In this document: positions 7,412 to 16,445 of the stretch, one piece after another
Numbering within the stretch: position 1 is the stretch's first letter
How the letters are laid out: every line of letters begins with the position of its first letter
Assembly: GCA_024681475.1 (NCBI GenBank)
Contig: JAILAT010000034.1
Location: forward strand, 1-33,254
Origin: Bacteroidales bacterium
Lineage (GTDB): Bacteria > Bacteroidota > Bacteroidia > Bacteroidales > P3
Direction: 5' to 3'
DNA length: 33,254 nucleotides
Made by a program: the position numbers and the translations under genes
Notes under the pieces: generated by a model
What the model saw: only the letters and a program-made list of their open reading frames with translations
The model's database searches: none
Told to the model about the DNA's origin: nothing

Positions 7412-10400
7412 ATGAAAAACAGGAAAACAACATATCTGATGCTCGCCATCGGGCTTCTGCTGAGCGGCGCTGTCGGCAACCATGCTGAGGCTCAGCACAG
7501 TGCGCACTCTGTGCTGCACAGCGGCCAATGGTGGAAGCTCGAAATCGGACAGACGGGCGTCTATCGTCTCGATGCCAGCCAAGTCGGCAATCTCACCGGC
7601 GTTGCCGTCAACACCTTGGCCCTCTACGGCCAGATTGGTGGCGTACTTTCGGAAGACAACAGCACGGCACGTCCCGACGATTTGCAGGAGATGCCGTTGG
7701 AGATACACGACGTCAACAACAATGGCCTCTTTGACGACGGCGACTGGGTGTTGTTCTACGGCACAGGCGCCGACAGCTGGCACTACAACGCTCAAGCACA
7801 ACAGATTCAGCACACCCCTCACCCCTACTCTACCGCCAACTACTTGTTTCTCACCGCACAAAGCGGCACCCATAAGCGCATTGTCGCCACCAGTGCCGAC
7901 AACGCCAGTGGCGCAGCCATCACCACTTGCCGCACCGTGGCATTGCACGACATAGACCAGGTGAACACTGCCGAAACGGGCCAGATCTGGGTGGGCGAAA
8001 AGTTCTACGGCGGATTCAACCAGCGCAGCATCACACTCACTTTGCCAGCCACACCATCCAACAACCTCAAGGTTCGCTACGGTCTGGCCAGCATCACCAA
8101 AACCTCGTCGAATTTCACGGTGAACCTCAACTGCACGTCCCGCTCACACGCCTTCACCAGCCATGTGCCCTATCAGGTACTGAGCGAACAGTTCCCCTCC
8201 GGAAACAGCAATACACTGACTTTCAATATCACATACAGCTCCAACGAGAGCCTCGCCGCCGGATGGCTCGACTTTATCGAGGTCGATGCCACCACCCCCC
8301 TTGCCATGAGCGGAGACCGACTGACATTCTACATTCCCTCCCTGGGCGGCGTTCGTAACCACACCCTCTCCAATGCAGGCAGCAACGTCACTGTCTGGAA
8401 GGTCACCGACCCCACACAAGTGACGACCATGCAAACGACAGTCAGCGGCAACACCCTGACATTCAGCGCGACCACCGACTCCTTGCAGACCTATTTCGCT
8501 TTTTCCCCGGCAGCCTATATCACTCCTGCCAGCATCACCGCTGTGGAAAACCAAGACATCCACGGAAGCGAAAACCCCGACATGATCATCGTCGCACACC
8601 GCGACTTCATCCCTCAAGCCCAGCGACTTGCATCGCTTCACAGCATACACGACAACTATTCGGTGCTCACCGTCACACAGGAGGCTGTATTCAACGAGTT
8701 CTCCTCTGGCCAGACAGACCCCATGGCCATACGCGAGATGTTGCGGATGTTCTGGAAACGGGCACAGAGCGACCCCGGCAAGCCCGCTCCGCGCCATCTG
8801 CTGCTGTTCGGCAAAGGCACTTTCGACAACAAGAACCTGTTAGGCAACGACATGGCCACAGTGGTCACCTACCAGTCGCTGGCCTCTTTCGACGAAGAGA
8901 ACGGCTCCTACGGCACCGACGACGCTTTTGGCTATCTGGAAGATAACGAGGAAGGCCGCATCAACGAATCGCTCGACATCTCCATTGGACGCCTTCCGGC
9001 CCGCAACGCCGACGAGGCGACACATCTGGTGGACAAGATTGAGAACTATCTCATCCGCAGCGACCTGATGCAGAACAACATACGTGGAGACTGGCGCAAC
9101 TGTGTCACCCTGCTGGCCGACGACGCCGACCCGAGTTGCAACAACGACACAATATTCACCAACTCGCAAGAAAAAACAGCCAAGCAGATAAGCCAAGCCT
9201 ATCCGCAATATTTCATCGACAAGATTTATGCCGACGCCTATGTGCAACAATCCGGCGCCGACGGCAGCTACTATCCCGACGTGAACAACGCGCTGAAGAA
9301 ACGGATGGACTACGGCTGCATGCTCATCAACTACATCGGCCATGGCTCGGCGCTATACATTGGCACCGAGCGCTATATGCACGTCACCGACATCGACAAC
9401 TATACCAACTACCACCAGCCGCCATTTTTTATCACCAGCACCTGCACTTTCGGCCGTTTCGACGGCGTGGGGCAAAAATGCGGTTCTGAAGCCTTTGTGC
9501 TGGCACAAGGCGGCGGCATCGGTTGCGTGGCGGCATCACGGCCCATCTCTCACACGCAAGTCATTAACACCGATATGGTTATGCAGGCTCTCAACCCAGC
9601 CAACAGCATTGGCGACGCCGTGCGCATAGCCAAAAACAACCACTCCACAGCCCACGCAGTGACGCTGATGGGCGACCCTGCCATAAAACTCTCGTTTCCA
9701 ACCTATCGTGTAGTCATCACCGCCATCAACGGCAACCCCGTCGTTGAAGGACAGGCCGACAGCGCCATGGTGCTCTCCACTGTGGAGGTGCAAGGCGAGA
9801 TACGCGACGCTGACGGACAGATTGTCAGCGACTTCGACGGCATCATATATCCAGAGGTCTATGACCGTGAGGTGTCGGCCCACACGCTTGCCAACGACAA
9901 CGACAACTGCGAAGTGGCCTTCACCCAGCAGAAGAACATGCTCTACAAAGGACTCGACAGCGTCCAGGCTGGCCGTTTCAGCTATCGCTTTGTAGTGCCA
10001 CGCGACGTGGCCTACAAATACGAGCGCTGCAAGATGATACACTATGCCAAGAGCAACACCGAGGATGCCTCGGGTGCCTACTCAAACCTCTATCTGGGTG
10101 GCTTCGACGAGACGGTGGACCTTAGCGAGACACGTCCTGAAGTTCAACTCTTTATCAACGACACCAATTTCCGCGACGGCGGCATCACCGACCAGAACCC
10201 CACCCTGCTGGCAGTGGTGCGCGACAGCATCGGCATCAACGCCGTGGGCAGCGGCTTGGGCCACGACATGACTGCCATACTGGACAATAACGCCAACGAC
10301 CTCACCGTGCTCAACGACTTCTACGAGCCAGACATCGAGGATCCCACCAAAGGCTACATCCTCTACACTTTTTCAAATCTCGCATCCGGATGGCACACCA

Positions 10401-10783
10401 TCTCCTTCAAGGTGTGGAACATCTACAACTACTCGAGTTCCGAAAGCATCCGCTTCTATGTGCACAACAGCGACACCGCCACGACAACAGCTTTCAAGGC
10501 ATACCCAAATCCTGCCGACAACTACGTGATGCTCAGTGTGGAACACAATTGCAACGGCAGCCTGAAATCGGCCACATTCGAAATCTTCGACCGTATGGGA
10601 CGTTGCATGAAACGTCTCACACCCACACCCGAAACGGGCAGTTTTGTGGCAGGTCCCGTGCTGTGGAACCTGCGTGCCGACAACGGAGCACGTGTGCCCA
10701 GCGGAGTGTATATGACACGGTGCACCCTTGTCACCAACAATGGCGAAAAGCTGGTGGAACGTGGCAAAGTAGTGGTCAAATAG
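7412..10783 (+). CDS. porU: PorU, T9SS C25-family sortase
   Basis: A 1123-residue protein with a signal peptide (cleavage near AEAQ, about 27). A long N-terminal beta region is followed by a gingipain-type C25 cysteine peptidase domain at about 390-790. The catalytic pair is visible as H644 (YIGHGSALY) and C678 (STCTFGRF), 34 residues apart, almost the spacing of the gingipains. The C-terminus, from about 1030, is a type A T9SS sorting domain (FKAYPNPADNY..., ending RGKVVVK). In Porphyromonas gingivalis PorU is the sortase that removes CTD signals and attaches cargo to A-LPS, and it keeps its own CTD. Length and the porU-porV-ispF order match that organism. I see no sign of truncation. Confidence 0.95.
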   Translation: MKNRKTTYLMLAIGLLLSGAVGNHAEAQHSAHSVLHSGQWWKLEIGQTGVYRLDASQVGNLTGVAVNTLALYGQIGGVLSEDNSTARPDDLQEMPLEIHDVNNNGLFDDGDWVLFYGTGADSWHYNAQAQQIQHTPHPYSTANYLFLTAQSGTHKRIVATSADNASGAAITTCRTVALHDIDQVNTAETGQIWVGEKFYGGFNQRSITLTLPATPSNNLKVRYGLASITKTSSNFTVNLNCTSRSHAFTSHVPYQVLSEQFPSGNSNTLTFNITYSSNESLAAGWLDFIEVDATTPLAMSGDRLTFYIPSLGGVRNHTLSNAGSNVTVWKVTDPTQVTTMQTTVSGNTLTFSATTDSLQTYFAFSPAAYITPASITAVENQDIHGSENPDMIIVAHRDFIPQAQRLASLHSIHDNYSVLTVTQEAVFNEFSSGQTDPMAIREMLRMFWKRAQSDPGKPAPRHLLLFGKGTFDNKNLLGNDMATVVTYQSLASFDEENGSYGTDDAFGYLEDNEEGRINESLDISIGRLPARNADEATHLVDKIENYLIRSDLMQNNIRGDWRNCVTLLADDADPSCNNDTIFTNSQEKTAKQISQAYPQYFIDKIYADAYVQQSGADGSYYPDVNNALKKRMDYGCMLINYIGHGSALYIGTERYMHVTDIDNYTNYHQPPFFITSTCTFGRFDGVGQKCGSEAFVLAQGGGIGCVAASRPISHTQVINTDMVMQALNPANSIGDAVRIAKNNHSTAHAVTLMGDPAIKLSFPTYRVVITAINGNPVVEGQADSAMVLSTVEVQGEIRDADGQIVSDFDGIIYPEVYDREVSAHTLANDNDNCEVAFTQQKNMLYKGLDSVQAGRFSYRFVVPRDVAYKYERCKMIHYAKSNTEDASGAYSNLYLGGFDETVDLSETRPEVQLFINDTNFRDGGITDQNPTLLAVVRDSIGINAVGSGLGHDMTAILDNNANDLTVLNDFYEPDIEDPTKGYILYTFSNLASGWHTISFKVWNIYNYSSSESIRFYVHNSDTATTTAFKAYPNPADNYVMLSVEHNCNGSLKSATFEIFDRMGRCMKRLTPTPETGSFVAGPVLWNLRADNGARVPSGVYMTRCTLVTNNGEKLVERGKVVVK

Positions 10784-10820
10784 AGCATCTAACCGTTTGG
10801 GAACAAAACATTACCACACA

Positions 10821-10851
10821 TTTGTCCAACACAAGACACGCATTATTTTTA
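10821..10851 (+). promoter_or_regulatory. Possible internal promoter of porV
   Basis: TTTG (10821-10824), a 19-base spacer, then TATTTTTA (10844-10851). This is one base short of the TANNTTTG consensus, with correct spacing. It lies in the 138-base gap between porU and porV, so porV and the housekeeping genes after it could be expressed apart from porU. Confidence 0.35.
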
Positions 10852-10921
10852 AGGAATACACAATAATAATAGCCTTATTCCGTTAACCAATATCAAAACA
10901 AAAGAACTCAATTCTTACATC

Positions 10922-12109
10922 ATGAGATACAAAAGAATGCAAGACAGACTGAACGTCGTGCTCTTCCTTATGGCTCTGACCATCGCTGGAGGCACTGCCA
11001 CCGCGCAGAACAACTACAACACTGCTACTGGACAGCACAACAACTACATATCCACGGGTATGCCCATCCTTCAGATTGCCCCCGACGCCATTTCGGGTGC
11101 CATGGGCGACGCCGGCGTAGCATCTGTGCCCGATGTCTACTCGTCGCACTGGAACAACGCTAAGTTCGCCTTTGTGCCCAACGAGTGGAGCGTCAGCACC
11201 ACTTATACCCCCTGGCTGCACAAATTGGCACAGGATATGAACTTCCTCTATGTGGGCGGCTACAAACGCATCAACAAACGTAGCGCATTCGGCGCCTCGC
11301 TGACCTACTTCTCGCTGGGCAGCATAGAGCACTACGACGACCAAGGCCATTTTCAAGGCGAATTTGTCCCCAACGAGTTTGCCTTCGATGCCACCTACGC
11401 CATGCGTCTGAGCGAAAACCTGTCGTTGGGTGCCACGGCACGCTATATGCGCAGCGACCTGACACAGGGTATGGATGTTGAAGACCAGACCACCAAAGCC
11501 GCCAATGGCCTGGCTGCCGACGTAGGTCTGTACTGGGAGCAAACTGTCGACGACAACCAGACTGCAGCAGCAGGTCTGTTCATCAGCAACCTCGGCTCCA
11601 AACTTTCCTACTCGGACGACGACACGCAGCGCGAGTTTCTGCCCGCCAACTTACGTCTCGGCGGACGTTATACCTACGAAATTGACGAATACAACAAGGT
11701 GACGGGGCTTCTGGACCTCAACAAGCTGCTGGTCCCGACCCCGCCCGATGGCGAAGGCGATAGCCCTTATGCCAACATGACCGAATACAATAACACCAGC
11801 GCCATGGAGGGTGTGTTCCGTTCCTTCTTCGACGCCCCCGGCGGCATCGGCGAGGAGCTGCGCGAGATAACACTCTCTCTAGGTGGAGAATACTGGTATG
11901 CCAACACCTTCGCAGCACGTGCCGGCTACTTCTACGAGCACAGCACCAAGGGCGGACGCCAGTATCTCACTCTGGGTGTCGGCGTGCGCTATAATGTATT
12001 CAACATCGATTTCTCGTATCTCGTACCCACGAGCAACTTCAGCAGCAACCCCCTGGCCAACACGATACGCATCTCGCTGACAATGAATATGGCCAAAGGC
12101 AAAAAATAA
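10922..12109 (+). CDS. porV: PorV, T9SS outer-membrane shuttle protein
   Basis: A 395-residue protein with a signal peptide (cleavage after TATAQ, about 29; M6 is an alternative start). The family N-terminus PILQIAPDAISGAMGDAGVAS is present, followed by NEWSVSTTYTPWLHKLAQDMN, typical of PorV/LptO. The rest is a FadL-like 14-stranded barrel pattern ending in ISLTMNMAKGKK. PorV carries CTD proteins from the SprA translocon to PorU and is part of the attachment complex; it was also linked to LPS O-deacylation under the name LptO. It directly follows porU and is separated from ispF by only 21 bases. Confidence 0.95.
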   Translation: MRYKRMQDRLNVVLFLMALTIAGGTATAQNNYNTATGQHNNYISTGMPILQIAPDAISGAMGDAGVASVPDVYSSHWNNAKFAFVPNEWSVSTTYTPWLHKLAQDMNFLYVGGYKRINKRSAFGASLTYFSLGSIEHYDDQGHFQGEFVPNEFAFDATYAMRLSENLSLGATARYMRSDLTQGMDVEDQTTKAANGLAADVGLYWEQTVDDNQTAAAGLFISNLGSKLSYSDDDTQREFLPANLRLGGRYTYEIDEYNKVTGLLDLNKLLVPTPPDGEGDSPYANMTEYNNTSAMEGVFRSFFDAPGGIGEELREITLSLGGEYWYANTFAARAGYFYEHSTKGGRQYLTLGVGVRYNVFNIDFSYLVPTSNFSSNPLANTIRISLTMNMAKGKK

Positions 12110-12130
12110 CAAACCGACAATAGGCAGACC

Positions 12131-12610
12131 ATGAAAATAAGGACAGGCATAGGCTACGACGTACACCAGTTACAGGAGGGGCTTCCCCTGTGGCTGGGCG
12201 GCATCAAGGTGCCACACAGCAAAGGCTTGGTGGGGCATTCCGATGCCGACGTGCTCATCCACGCCATCTGCGACGCACTGCTGGGTGCTGCGGCATTGGG
12301 CGACATAGGAAAGCATTTCCCCGACAGCGACCCTGCCTACAAAGGCATCGACAGCAAGATTTTGTTGGGCAATGTGTGCAGACTGATAAGAAGCCTCGGC
12401 TTTGAAATAAACAATGTGGATGCCATACTCTGTATGCAGAAACCCAAAGTGGCGCCCTATATCCCCACCATGCGCAGCACGCTGGCAGAGGTGATGGGCA
12501 TCGACGAAGGCGACGTGTCGGTGAAAGCCACCACAACGGAGCATCTGGGCTTCGAGGGACGCGAAGAGGGCGTCTCGGCCATCGCCAACGTACTCATAGT
12601 AAGTCAATAA
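12131..12610 (+). CDS. ispF: 2-C-methyl-D-erythritol 2,4-cyclodiphosphate synthase
   Basis: A 159-residue protein of normal family length. It converts CDP-ME 2-phosphate to ME-cPP with release of CMP in the non-mevalonate isoprenoid pathway. The metal-binding D10-x-H12 (GIGYDVHQL) is present, as are HSDADVLIHAICDALLGA and the substrate loop DIGKHFPDSDP. The C-terminal KATTTEHLGFEGREEG is also characteristic. It is cytosolic and trimeric in the family. It sits between porV and clpS with gaps of 21 and 14 bases and so appears cotranscribed. The placement after porV is also seen in Porphyromonas. Confidence 0.97.
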   Translation: MKIRTGIGYDVHQLQEGLPLWLGGIKVPHSKGLVGHSDADVLIHAICDALLGAAALGDIGKHFPDSDPAYKGIDSKILLGNVCRLIRSLGFEINNVDAILCMQKPKVAPYIPTMRSTLAEVMGIDEGDVSVKATTTEHLGFEGREEGVSAIANVLIVSQ

Positions 12611-12624
12611 GCAACGCTAGTGCC

Positions 12625-12906
12625 ATGAGCAAAGAGCAATATAAAGAACAAAGCGAACAAGAAGTCGGCGTGCTGGACGACAGTGGCTGCAAACTGGTGG
12701 TCTGGAACGACGACTACCACACTTTCGACTATGTCATCAAGTCGCTGGTGGACATCTGCCGCCACACCTACGAGCAGGCGCAACAGTGCACAATCATCAT
12801 CCACTACACCGGCAAATGCACCGTGAAGACAGGAGGCTACGAAGAGTTGCTACCCATGCACACTGCACTGATAAACAAACAATTGACATCCGAAATAGTA
12901 CAATAA
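12625..12906 (+). CDS. clpS: ATP-dependent Clp protease adaptor ClpS
   Basis: A 93-residue protein whose core matches ClpS: LVVWNDDYHTFDYVIKSL contains the NDDxxTFDYV substrate-pocket signature. It is followed by ICRHTYEQAQQC and the HYTGKCTV segment. ClpS delivers N-degron substrates to ClpAP/ClpCP in the cytosol. The N-terminal tail (about 20 residues, acidic and glutamine-rich) would be the part entering the Clp ATPase. Gaps of 14 and 12 bases to its neighbours suggest one transcript with ispF and nfeD. Confidence 0.93.
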   Translation: MSKEQYKEQSEQEVGVLDDSGCKLVVWNDDYHTFDYVIKSLVDICRHTYEQAQQCTIIIHYTGKCTVKTGGYEELLPMHTALINKQLTSEIVQ

Positions 12907-12918
12907 CACTCCACTGAT

Positions 12919-13407
12919 ATGACCTGGCCACTCATCCTTATCGTCCTGCTTGTCGGACTAGCCCTTATAGCCCTGGAAATCATCATGCTGCCTGGCGGTG
13001 TAGCGGGTATTTTCGGCGGCATCATGGTAGCTGTAAGCATCTGGCAAACCTATGCCAGGTATGGTGTTGTGGCAGGCAATATTGTGCTAGTATCCAGCTT
13101 AGTAATTGAGATAGTGCTGCTACTGGTATTGCTGAAAAAAGGCACATGGAAACGGCTTGCGCTGAAAGAGCAGATCGACAGCCGCACACACGAAGTAAAC
13201 AAAAACGAAGTGAAAGTGGGAATGCGAGGAAAAAGCATCACCATGCTGAAGCCTGCCGGTAACGCCATGATTGGCAACACACTGACAGAAGTGCACAGCA
13301 TGGGAGGCTGGATTGCTGCAGACACCGTCATCGAAGTGATCGATGTGGAAGGCGGAAAAATTACGGTAAAAGCAGCTGAATCAGACAATAACGAACAAAT
13401 AAAGTAA
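12919..13407 (+). CDS. NfeD-like membrane protein (short form)
   Basis: A 162-residue protein with three hydrophobic segments at about 3-20, 22-40 and 52-71. A soluble domain of about 80 residues follows (VGMRGKSITMLKPAGNAMIGN...GGWIAADTVIEVIDVEGGKITVKA), the OB-fold characteristic of NfeD C-terminal domains. The N-terminal ClpP-like protease domain of long NfeD proteins is missing, as is usual for the short NfeD found beside flotillin-type genes. It is 23 bases upstream of floA. In the family NfeD cooperates with flotillin/SPFH proteins in membrane organisation. The function here is inferred from the pairing. Confidence 0.88.
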   Translation: MTWPLILIVLLVGLALIALEIIMLPGGVAGIFGGIMVAVSIWQTYARYGVVAGNIVLVSSLVIEIVLLLVLLKKGTWKRLALKEQIDSRTHEVNKNEVKVGMRGKSITMLKPAGNAMIGNTLTEVHSMGGWIAADTVIEVIDVEGGKITVKAAESDNNEQIK

Positions 13408-13430
13408 TAATCTAAAAAAATAAAAACATT

Positions 13431-14414
13431 ATGGATCCACTAACCATTATTATCATTTGTGCATGTGTACTGTTTCTGATCATGTTCCTCTGGCTCGTGC
13501 CTATTGGAATATGGTTCCAGGCCATTATTTCCGGAGTACACACATCGCTCATCCAGCTTATTTTCATGCGTTTCCGTAAGGTACCCCCGTCGGTCATCGT
13601 CAACAACATGATTTCTGCCACCAAGGCAGGTCTGAAGATTTCGCAGAACGACCTGGAGGCGCACTATCTAGCTGGTGGCCACGTCAATGCCGTCGTCAAC
13701 GCACTGATTTCGGCCGACAAAGCCAACATGAACCTCGATTTCAAAACTGCCACTGCCATCGATTTGGCAGGCCGTAACGTGCTTTCCGCCGTGCAGACCT
13801 CGGTGAATCCCAAAGTGATCGACACTCCGCCTGTCGCCGCTGTCGCAAAAGATGGTATTCAGCTGATCGCCAAAGCGCGCGTCACCGTGCGTACCAACAT
13901 CAAGCAGCTGGTCGGCGGCGCCGGCGAGGAGACCATCCTGGCTCGTGTAGGTGAAGGTATCGTCACCTCCATCGGCTCAGCAGTCACCCACAAACAGGTG
14001 CTCGAGAACCCCGACTCCATCTCCAAACTGGTGCTCACCAAGGGTTTGGACAGCGGCACCGCTTTCGAGATTCTCTCCATCGACATCGCCGACATCGACG
14101 TGGGTAAGAACATCGGCGCACAGCTGCAGATGGACCAAGCCAACGCCGACAAGAACATTGCTCAAGCAAAAGCCGAAGAGCGCCGCGCCATGGCTGTGGC
14201 TCAAGAGCAAGAGATGAAGGCCAAGAGCCAAGAGGCTCGCGCCAAGGTGATTGAAGCCGAAGCCGAGGTGCCTCTGGCCATGGCCGAAGCCTTCCGCAAC
14301 GGCAATCTGGGCATCATGGACTACTACCGCATGAAGAATATGCAGGCCGACACCGATATGCGCGAATCGCTGGCGAAACCCGCCAACACGGCCACCTCGC
14401 CTGTGAAAAAATAA
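13431..14414 (+). CDS. floA: Flotillin-like protein FloA (UPF0365)
   Basis: A 327-residue protein with an N-terminal membrane hairpin at about 3-30 ([23 protein letters not shown]). An SPFH/PHB-type domain follows ([42 protein letters not shown]). A heptad- and alanine-rich stretch ([42 protein letters not shown], about 240-280) supports oligomerisation. Length and order match FloA, which forms membrane foci in functional membrane microdomains. It is the last gene of the porU-to-floA run and is followed within 20 bases by a strong terminator. It is paired with the nfeD-like gene upstream. Confidence 0.95.
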   Translation: MDPLTIIIICACVLFLIMFLWLVPIGIWFQAIISGVHTSLIQLIFMRFRKVPPSVIVNNMISATKAGLKISQNDLEAHYLAGGHVNAVVNALISADKANMNLDFKTATAIDLAGRNVLSAVQTSVNPKVIDTPPVAAVAKDGIQLIAKARVTVRTNIKQLVGGAGEETILARVGEGIVTSIGSAVTHKQVLENPDSISKLVLTKGLDSGTAFEILSIDIADIDVGKNIGAQLQMDQANADKNIAQAKAEERRAMAVAQEQEMKAKSQEARAKVIEAEAEVPLAMAEAFRNGNLGIMDYYRMKNMQADTDMRESLAKPANTATSPVKK

Positions 14415-14431
14415 TTCAACGCTAGCCATAT

Positions 14432-14463
14432 AAAAAAGCTCGTCACATTGACGAGCTTTTTTT
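14432..14463. terminator. Bidirectional terminator between floA and the lipoprotein operon
   Basis: The stem AAAAAAGCTCGTCA/TGACGAGCTTTTTT with a CAT loop has a T-run on either strand. It sits between convergent floA and the minus-strand lipoprotein operon and can stop both. Confidence 0.92.
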
Positions 14464-14513
14464 ATTGGTTTTCCTCTTTTATGTGATCTTACAATAGGAT
14501 GCCCCATCACCTG

Positions 14514-14714
14514 TCAGAACACCCATTCGCAGATGGAATAGGTCAGGCCCAAATTAATGTCTTCCAGGCCTGCACAACTGTACCCCATCTCATTGAGTTC
14601 TTCCTTGGTAAACTCTTCGCCAGAGCCGTCGTAGCGATAGCAACGACATGTCTTTTTACAGGCAGAGCAACACAGAAGTGTCAACAAGGCGATGACTATC
14701 AGACTTTTCTTCAT
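14514..14714 (-). CDS. Small cysteine-patterned lipoprotein (third of three)
   Basis: A 66-residue lipoprotein; lipobox LCCSAC with lipidated C19. The mature part starts C-K-K-T-C-R-C, with further cysteines at 47 and 62. It shares the pattern of a lipid Cys, a close CxC, and two later Cys with the two lipoproteins upstream in the same operon, but little other sequence. Its ATG overlaps the stop of the DoxX-thioredoxin gene as TAATG, so translation is coupled. No family is recognised. The cysteines suggest disulfide bonding or metal binding at the membrane surface (inference). Confidence 0.8.
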   Translation of the reverse strand: MKKSLIVIALLTLLCCSACKKTCRCYRYDGSGEEFTKEELNEMGYSCAGLEDINLGLTYSICEWVF

Positions 14715-15838
14715 TACAATTCCTCCCCAGTTAAGAACGATGACACAACGTCTTCGTCAATATCGCGGTAGCTGTACGACGCTTTCACTGCGCCGTTGTC
14801 CACTAGCAACACCAACGGACGTGTGCCACGTGTTATCTTGATAAACAAATGTTTGTCTATGATGCGTTGCGGAAACTCGTCCGACAACGTAGCCTCATAG
14901 AAAGCATCGACGGCCTCCAAATCCTTAATGGCAGGAAAGAGATATACTATCTGGTCCAACGATGTGCCATGTCGGTGGTAGAGTGTCGTCAACTTGGTCG
15001 CTGCCAATTGGCAGAAAGGGCACCCTGGCGTGAAGAAGGCCACCACATGACGGCCTTCGTCGAGATGCAGGTCACGTAGCACCTCTGCACCAGCCAACGT
15101 ACTGTCGGACACGGCGTCAGCATCGTCCGACACACCTATGGATTGATAGAATGTAGCCTCGTCATACATCTGATTTTCGCCCCTGAAGAGCCACGAATCG
15201 GGTGGCGAAAGCACGAAAAGCGCCACAACAGGAGCAGCGACAAGTGTTGCAGTGACGAACCACTTGCGATAGAAAGGCAGCGCAGCCAGAACGAGCACTA
15301 TTGTCATGACAAGCAATAGCACCAGACTGTACATGAACAACTCTTTCAGTGAGAGAATGATGAACAATAATGATATTGCGCTCACTACCAATCCGATGAT
15401 CAGAGCTTGCCACCAACGGGGTGCCCACTGCGCGTAGGTCCACTTCCAAGCCACCAGCAGCAAGAAGATCAGCACTGCATTCTTCAGCAGTGATTGTGTG
15501 GGGTTGAACGGGAGCAATTCTCCGAAGCAATGGCAACTGTCGGTCCGGCCTATCAACTGAGCGTAGACCAGAAACACCACAAAGCAAAGGAGATAGAGCA
15601 CGGACATCAGCATCGTGAACCGATGGCGACGGCCCGAGAGAAGCGCCGCGCCCAGCACCAATTCGCTGGCAATGACCAGTCGGGCTACGATAAAACTAAG
15701 TCCTAGATTAAAAAAGCCGAAACTATAGACATACACTTCAAAGGCGTCGATAGTGACAAATTTTGCCACGGCCGACACCACAAAAACAGCGCCCAAAAGA
15801 AATTTGAGCACCGTTGCCGACAGACATAGTGTCTTCAT
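14714..15838 (-). CDS. DoxX/MauE-type membrane protein with periplasmic thioredoxin-like domain
   Basis: A 374-residue protein, counted from the ATG at 15838 that overlaps the preceding stop as TGATG (a start 6 codons earlier is possible). The N-terminal four-helix DoxX/MauE module (about 5-130) contains C102-H-C104 in SCHCFGELLPF, matching the conserved CxCFG motif of MauE/DoxX-like redox proteins. Two or three further helices span about 145-210. The C-terminal 150 residues form a thioredoxin-like domain with the redox motif FFTPGCPFC (C273, C276). Only one cis-Pro-like segment (RGTRPLVLLVDNG) is seen. A membrane electron relay to envelope thiols is the natural inference. It lies between cysteine-patterned lipoproteins in one coupled operon. 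Confidence 0.85.
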   Translation of the reverse strand: MKTLCLSATVLKFLLGAVFVVSAVAKFVTIDAFEVYVYSFGFFNLGLSFIVARLVIASELVLGAALLSGRRHRFTMLMSVLYLLCFVVFLVYAQLIGRTDSCHCFGELLPFNPTQSLLKNAVLIFLLLVAWKWTYAQWAPRWWQALIIGLVVSAISLLFIILSLKELFMYSLVLLLVMTIVLVLAALPFYRKWFVTATLVAAPVVALFVLSPPDSWLFRGENQMYDEATFYQSIGVSDDADAVSDSTLAGAEVLRDLHLDEGRHVVAFFTPGCPFCQLAATKLTTLYHRHGTSLDQIVYLFPAIKDLEAVDAFYEATLSDEFPQRIIDKHLFIKITRGTRPLVLLVDNGAVKASYSYRDIDEDVVSSFLTGEEL

Positions 15839-16119
15839 CAATCCTCTCCTGTCCATGTAGGTATGGTGGCCACCGTATCATCGTCGAGTTCAACGCATTT
15901 CACCTTGTTAACGGTCATTTCCCATTGGCCGTTGATGAGGCGTTGATAGCCGTATTCCTTGATGTGGTCGCACTTCATACTGCGGTCGACGTTGATAACG
16001 ATGGTATCGGGATCGCCTTCTGTGGCTACGCAATGGCAATAGCGGACCTTTTTGCAGGCTCCAATGCAGACGACAAGCGCCACCATGGCGACGATAGCCA
16101 GTATTCTTTTGGTTTTCAT
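15838..16119 (-). CDS. Small cysteine-patterned lipoprotein (second of three)
   Basis: A 93-residue lipoprotein; lipobox CIGAC with lipidated C22. The mature N-terminus is C-K-K-V-R-Y-C-H-C (CxC at 28/30), then C50 and C75. Starts at 16125 or 16140 are also possible; 16119 gives the best signal peptide (MKTKRILAIVAMVALVVC). The stop overlaps the DoxX-thioredoxin start as TGATG. It follows the first lipoprotein after about 10 bases. I do not recognise a family; the shared cysteine pattern with its two neighbours suggests divergent duplicates. Confidence 0.8.
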   Translation of the reverse strand: MKTKRILAIVAMVALVVCIGACKKVRYCHCVATEGDPDTIVINVDRSMKCDHIKEYGYQRLINGQWEMTVNKVKCVELDDDTVATIPTWTGED

Positions 16120-16129
16120 GGTCATCAGT

Positions 16130-16372
16130 TTAGTTTTCATACGATTCGAAGTCAAAATCGGTGCACAACACCGAGTCGGTGATGTCGGGATAAAGCACAG
16201 GGTCCTGATCCCAAAGTACATAGCGAAGATCTTCGCAGGTACCCTTGTCGATTTTTATCACGCGGATGGTCTGCTCATGAAGCACCGCACAACGGCATGT
16301 ACGCTCTTTGGTGCATGCTGTGGCCATCACGGCCAACAGACCAACTGCGCAGAGTATTACTACCTTCTTCAT
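16130..16372 (-). CDS. Small cysteine-patterned lipoprotein (first of three)
   Basis: An 80-residue lipoprotein; lipobox VMATAC with lipidated C20, then T-K-E-R-T-C-R-C (CxC at 26/28), C46 and C70. A longer frame opens at 16624 but runs through the methyltransferase gene. The start at 16372 gives a perfect signal peptide (MKKVVILCAVGLLAVMATAC) and lies about 37 bases after a promoter -7 element. It is the first gene of the operon. Function unknown. Confidence 0.8.
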   Translation of the reverse strand: MKKVVILCAVGLLAVMATACTKERTCRCAVLHEQTIRVIKIDKGTCEDLRYVLWDQDPVLYPDITDSVLCTDFDFESYEN

Positions 16373-16408
16373 AAAATTACGCGTATATTTTATTATTATT
16401 TCAATTTG

Positions 16409-16441
16409 CAAAAATACACTTTTTTTTTCATTCGTCGAAAA
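16409..16441 (-). promoter_or_regulatory. Promoter of the cysteine-lipoprotein/DoxX operon
   Basis: The minus strand has TATTTTTG (16416-16409), a full match to the -7 consensus TANNTTTG. It is preceded about 20 bases upstream by a T-run rather than a perfect TTTG. It lies between the methyltransferase stop and ATG 16372, so the operon can be transcribed independently of ftsK. Confidence 0.55.
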
Positions 16442-16445
16442 AAAA

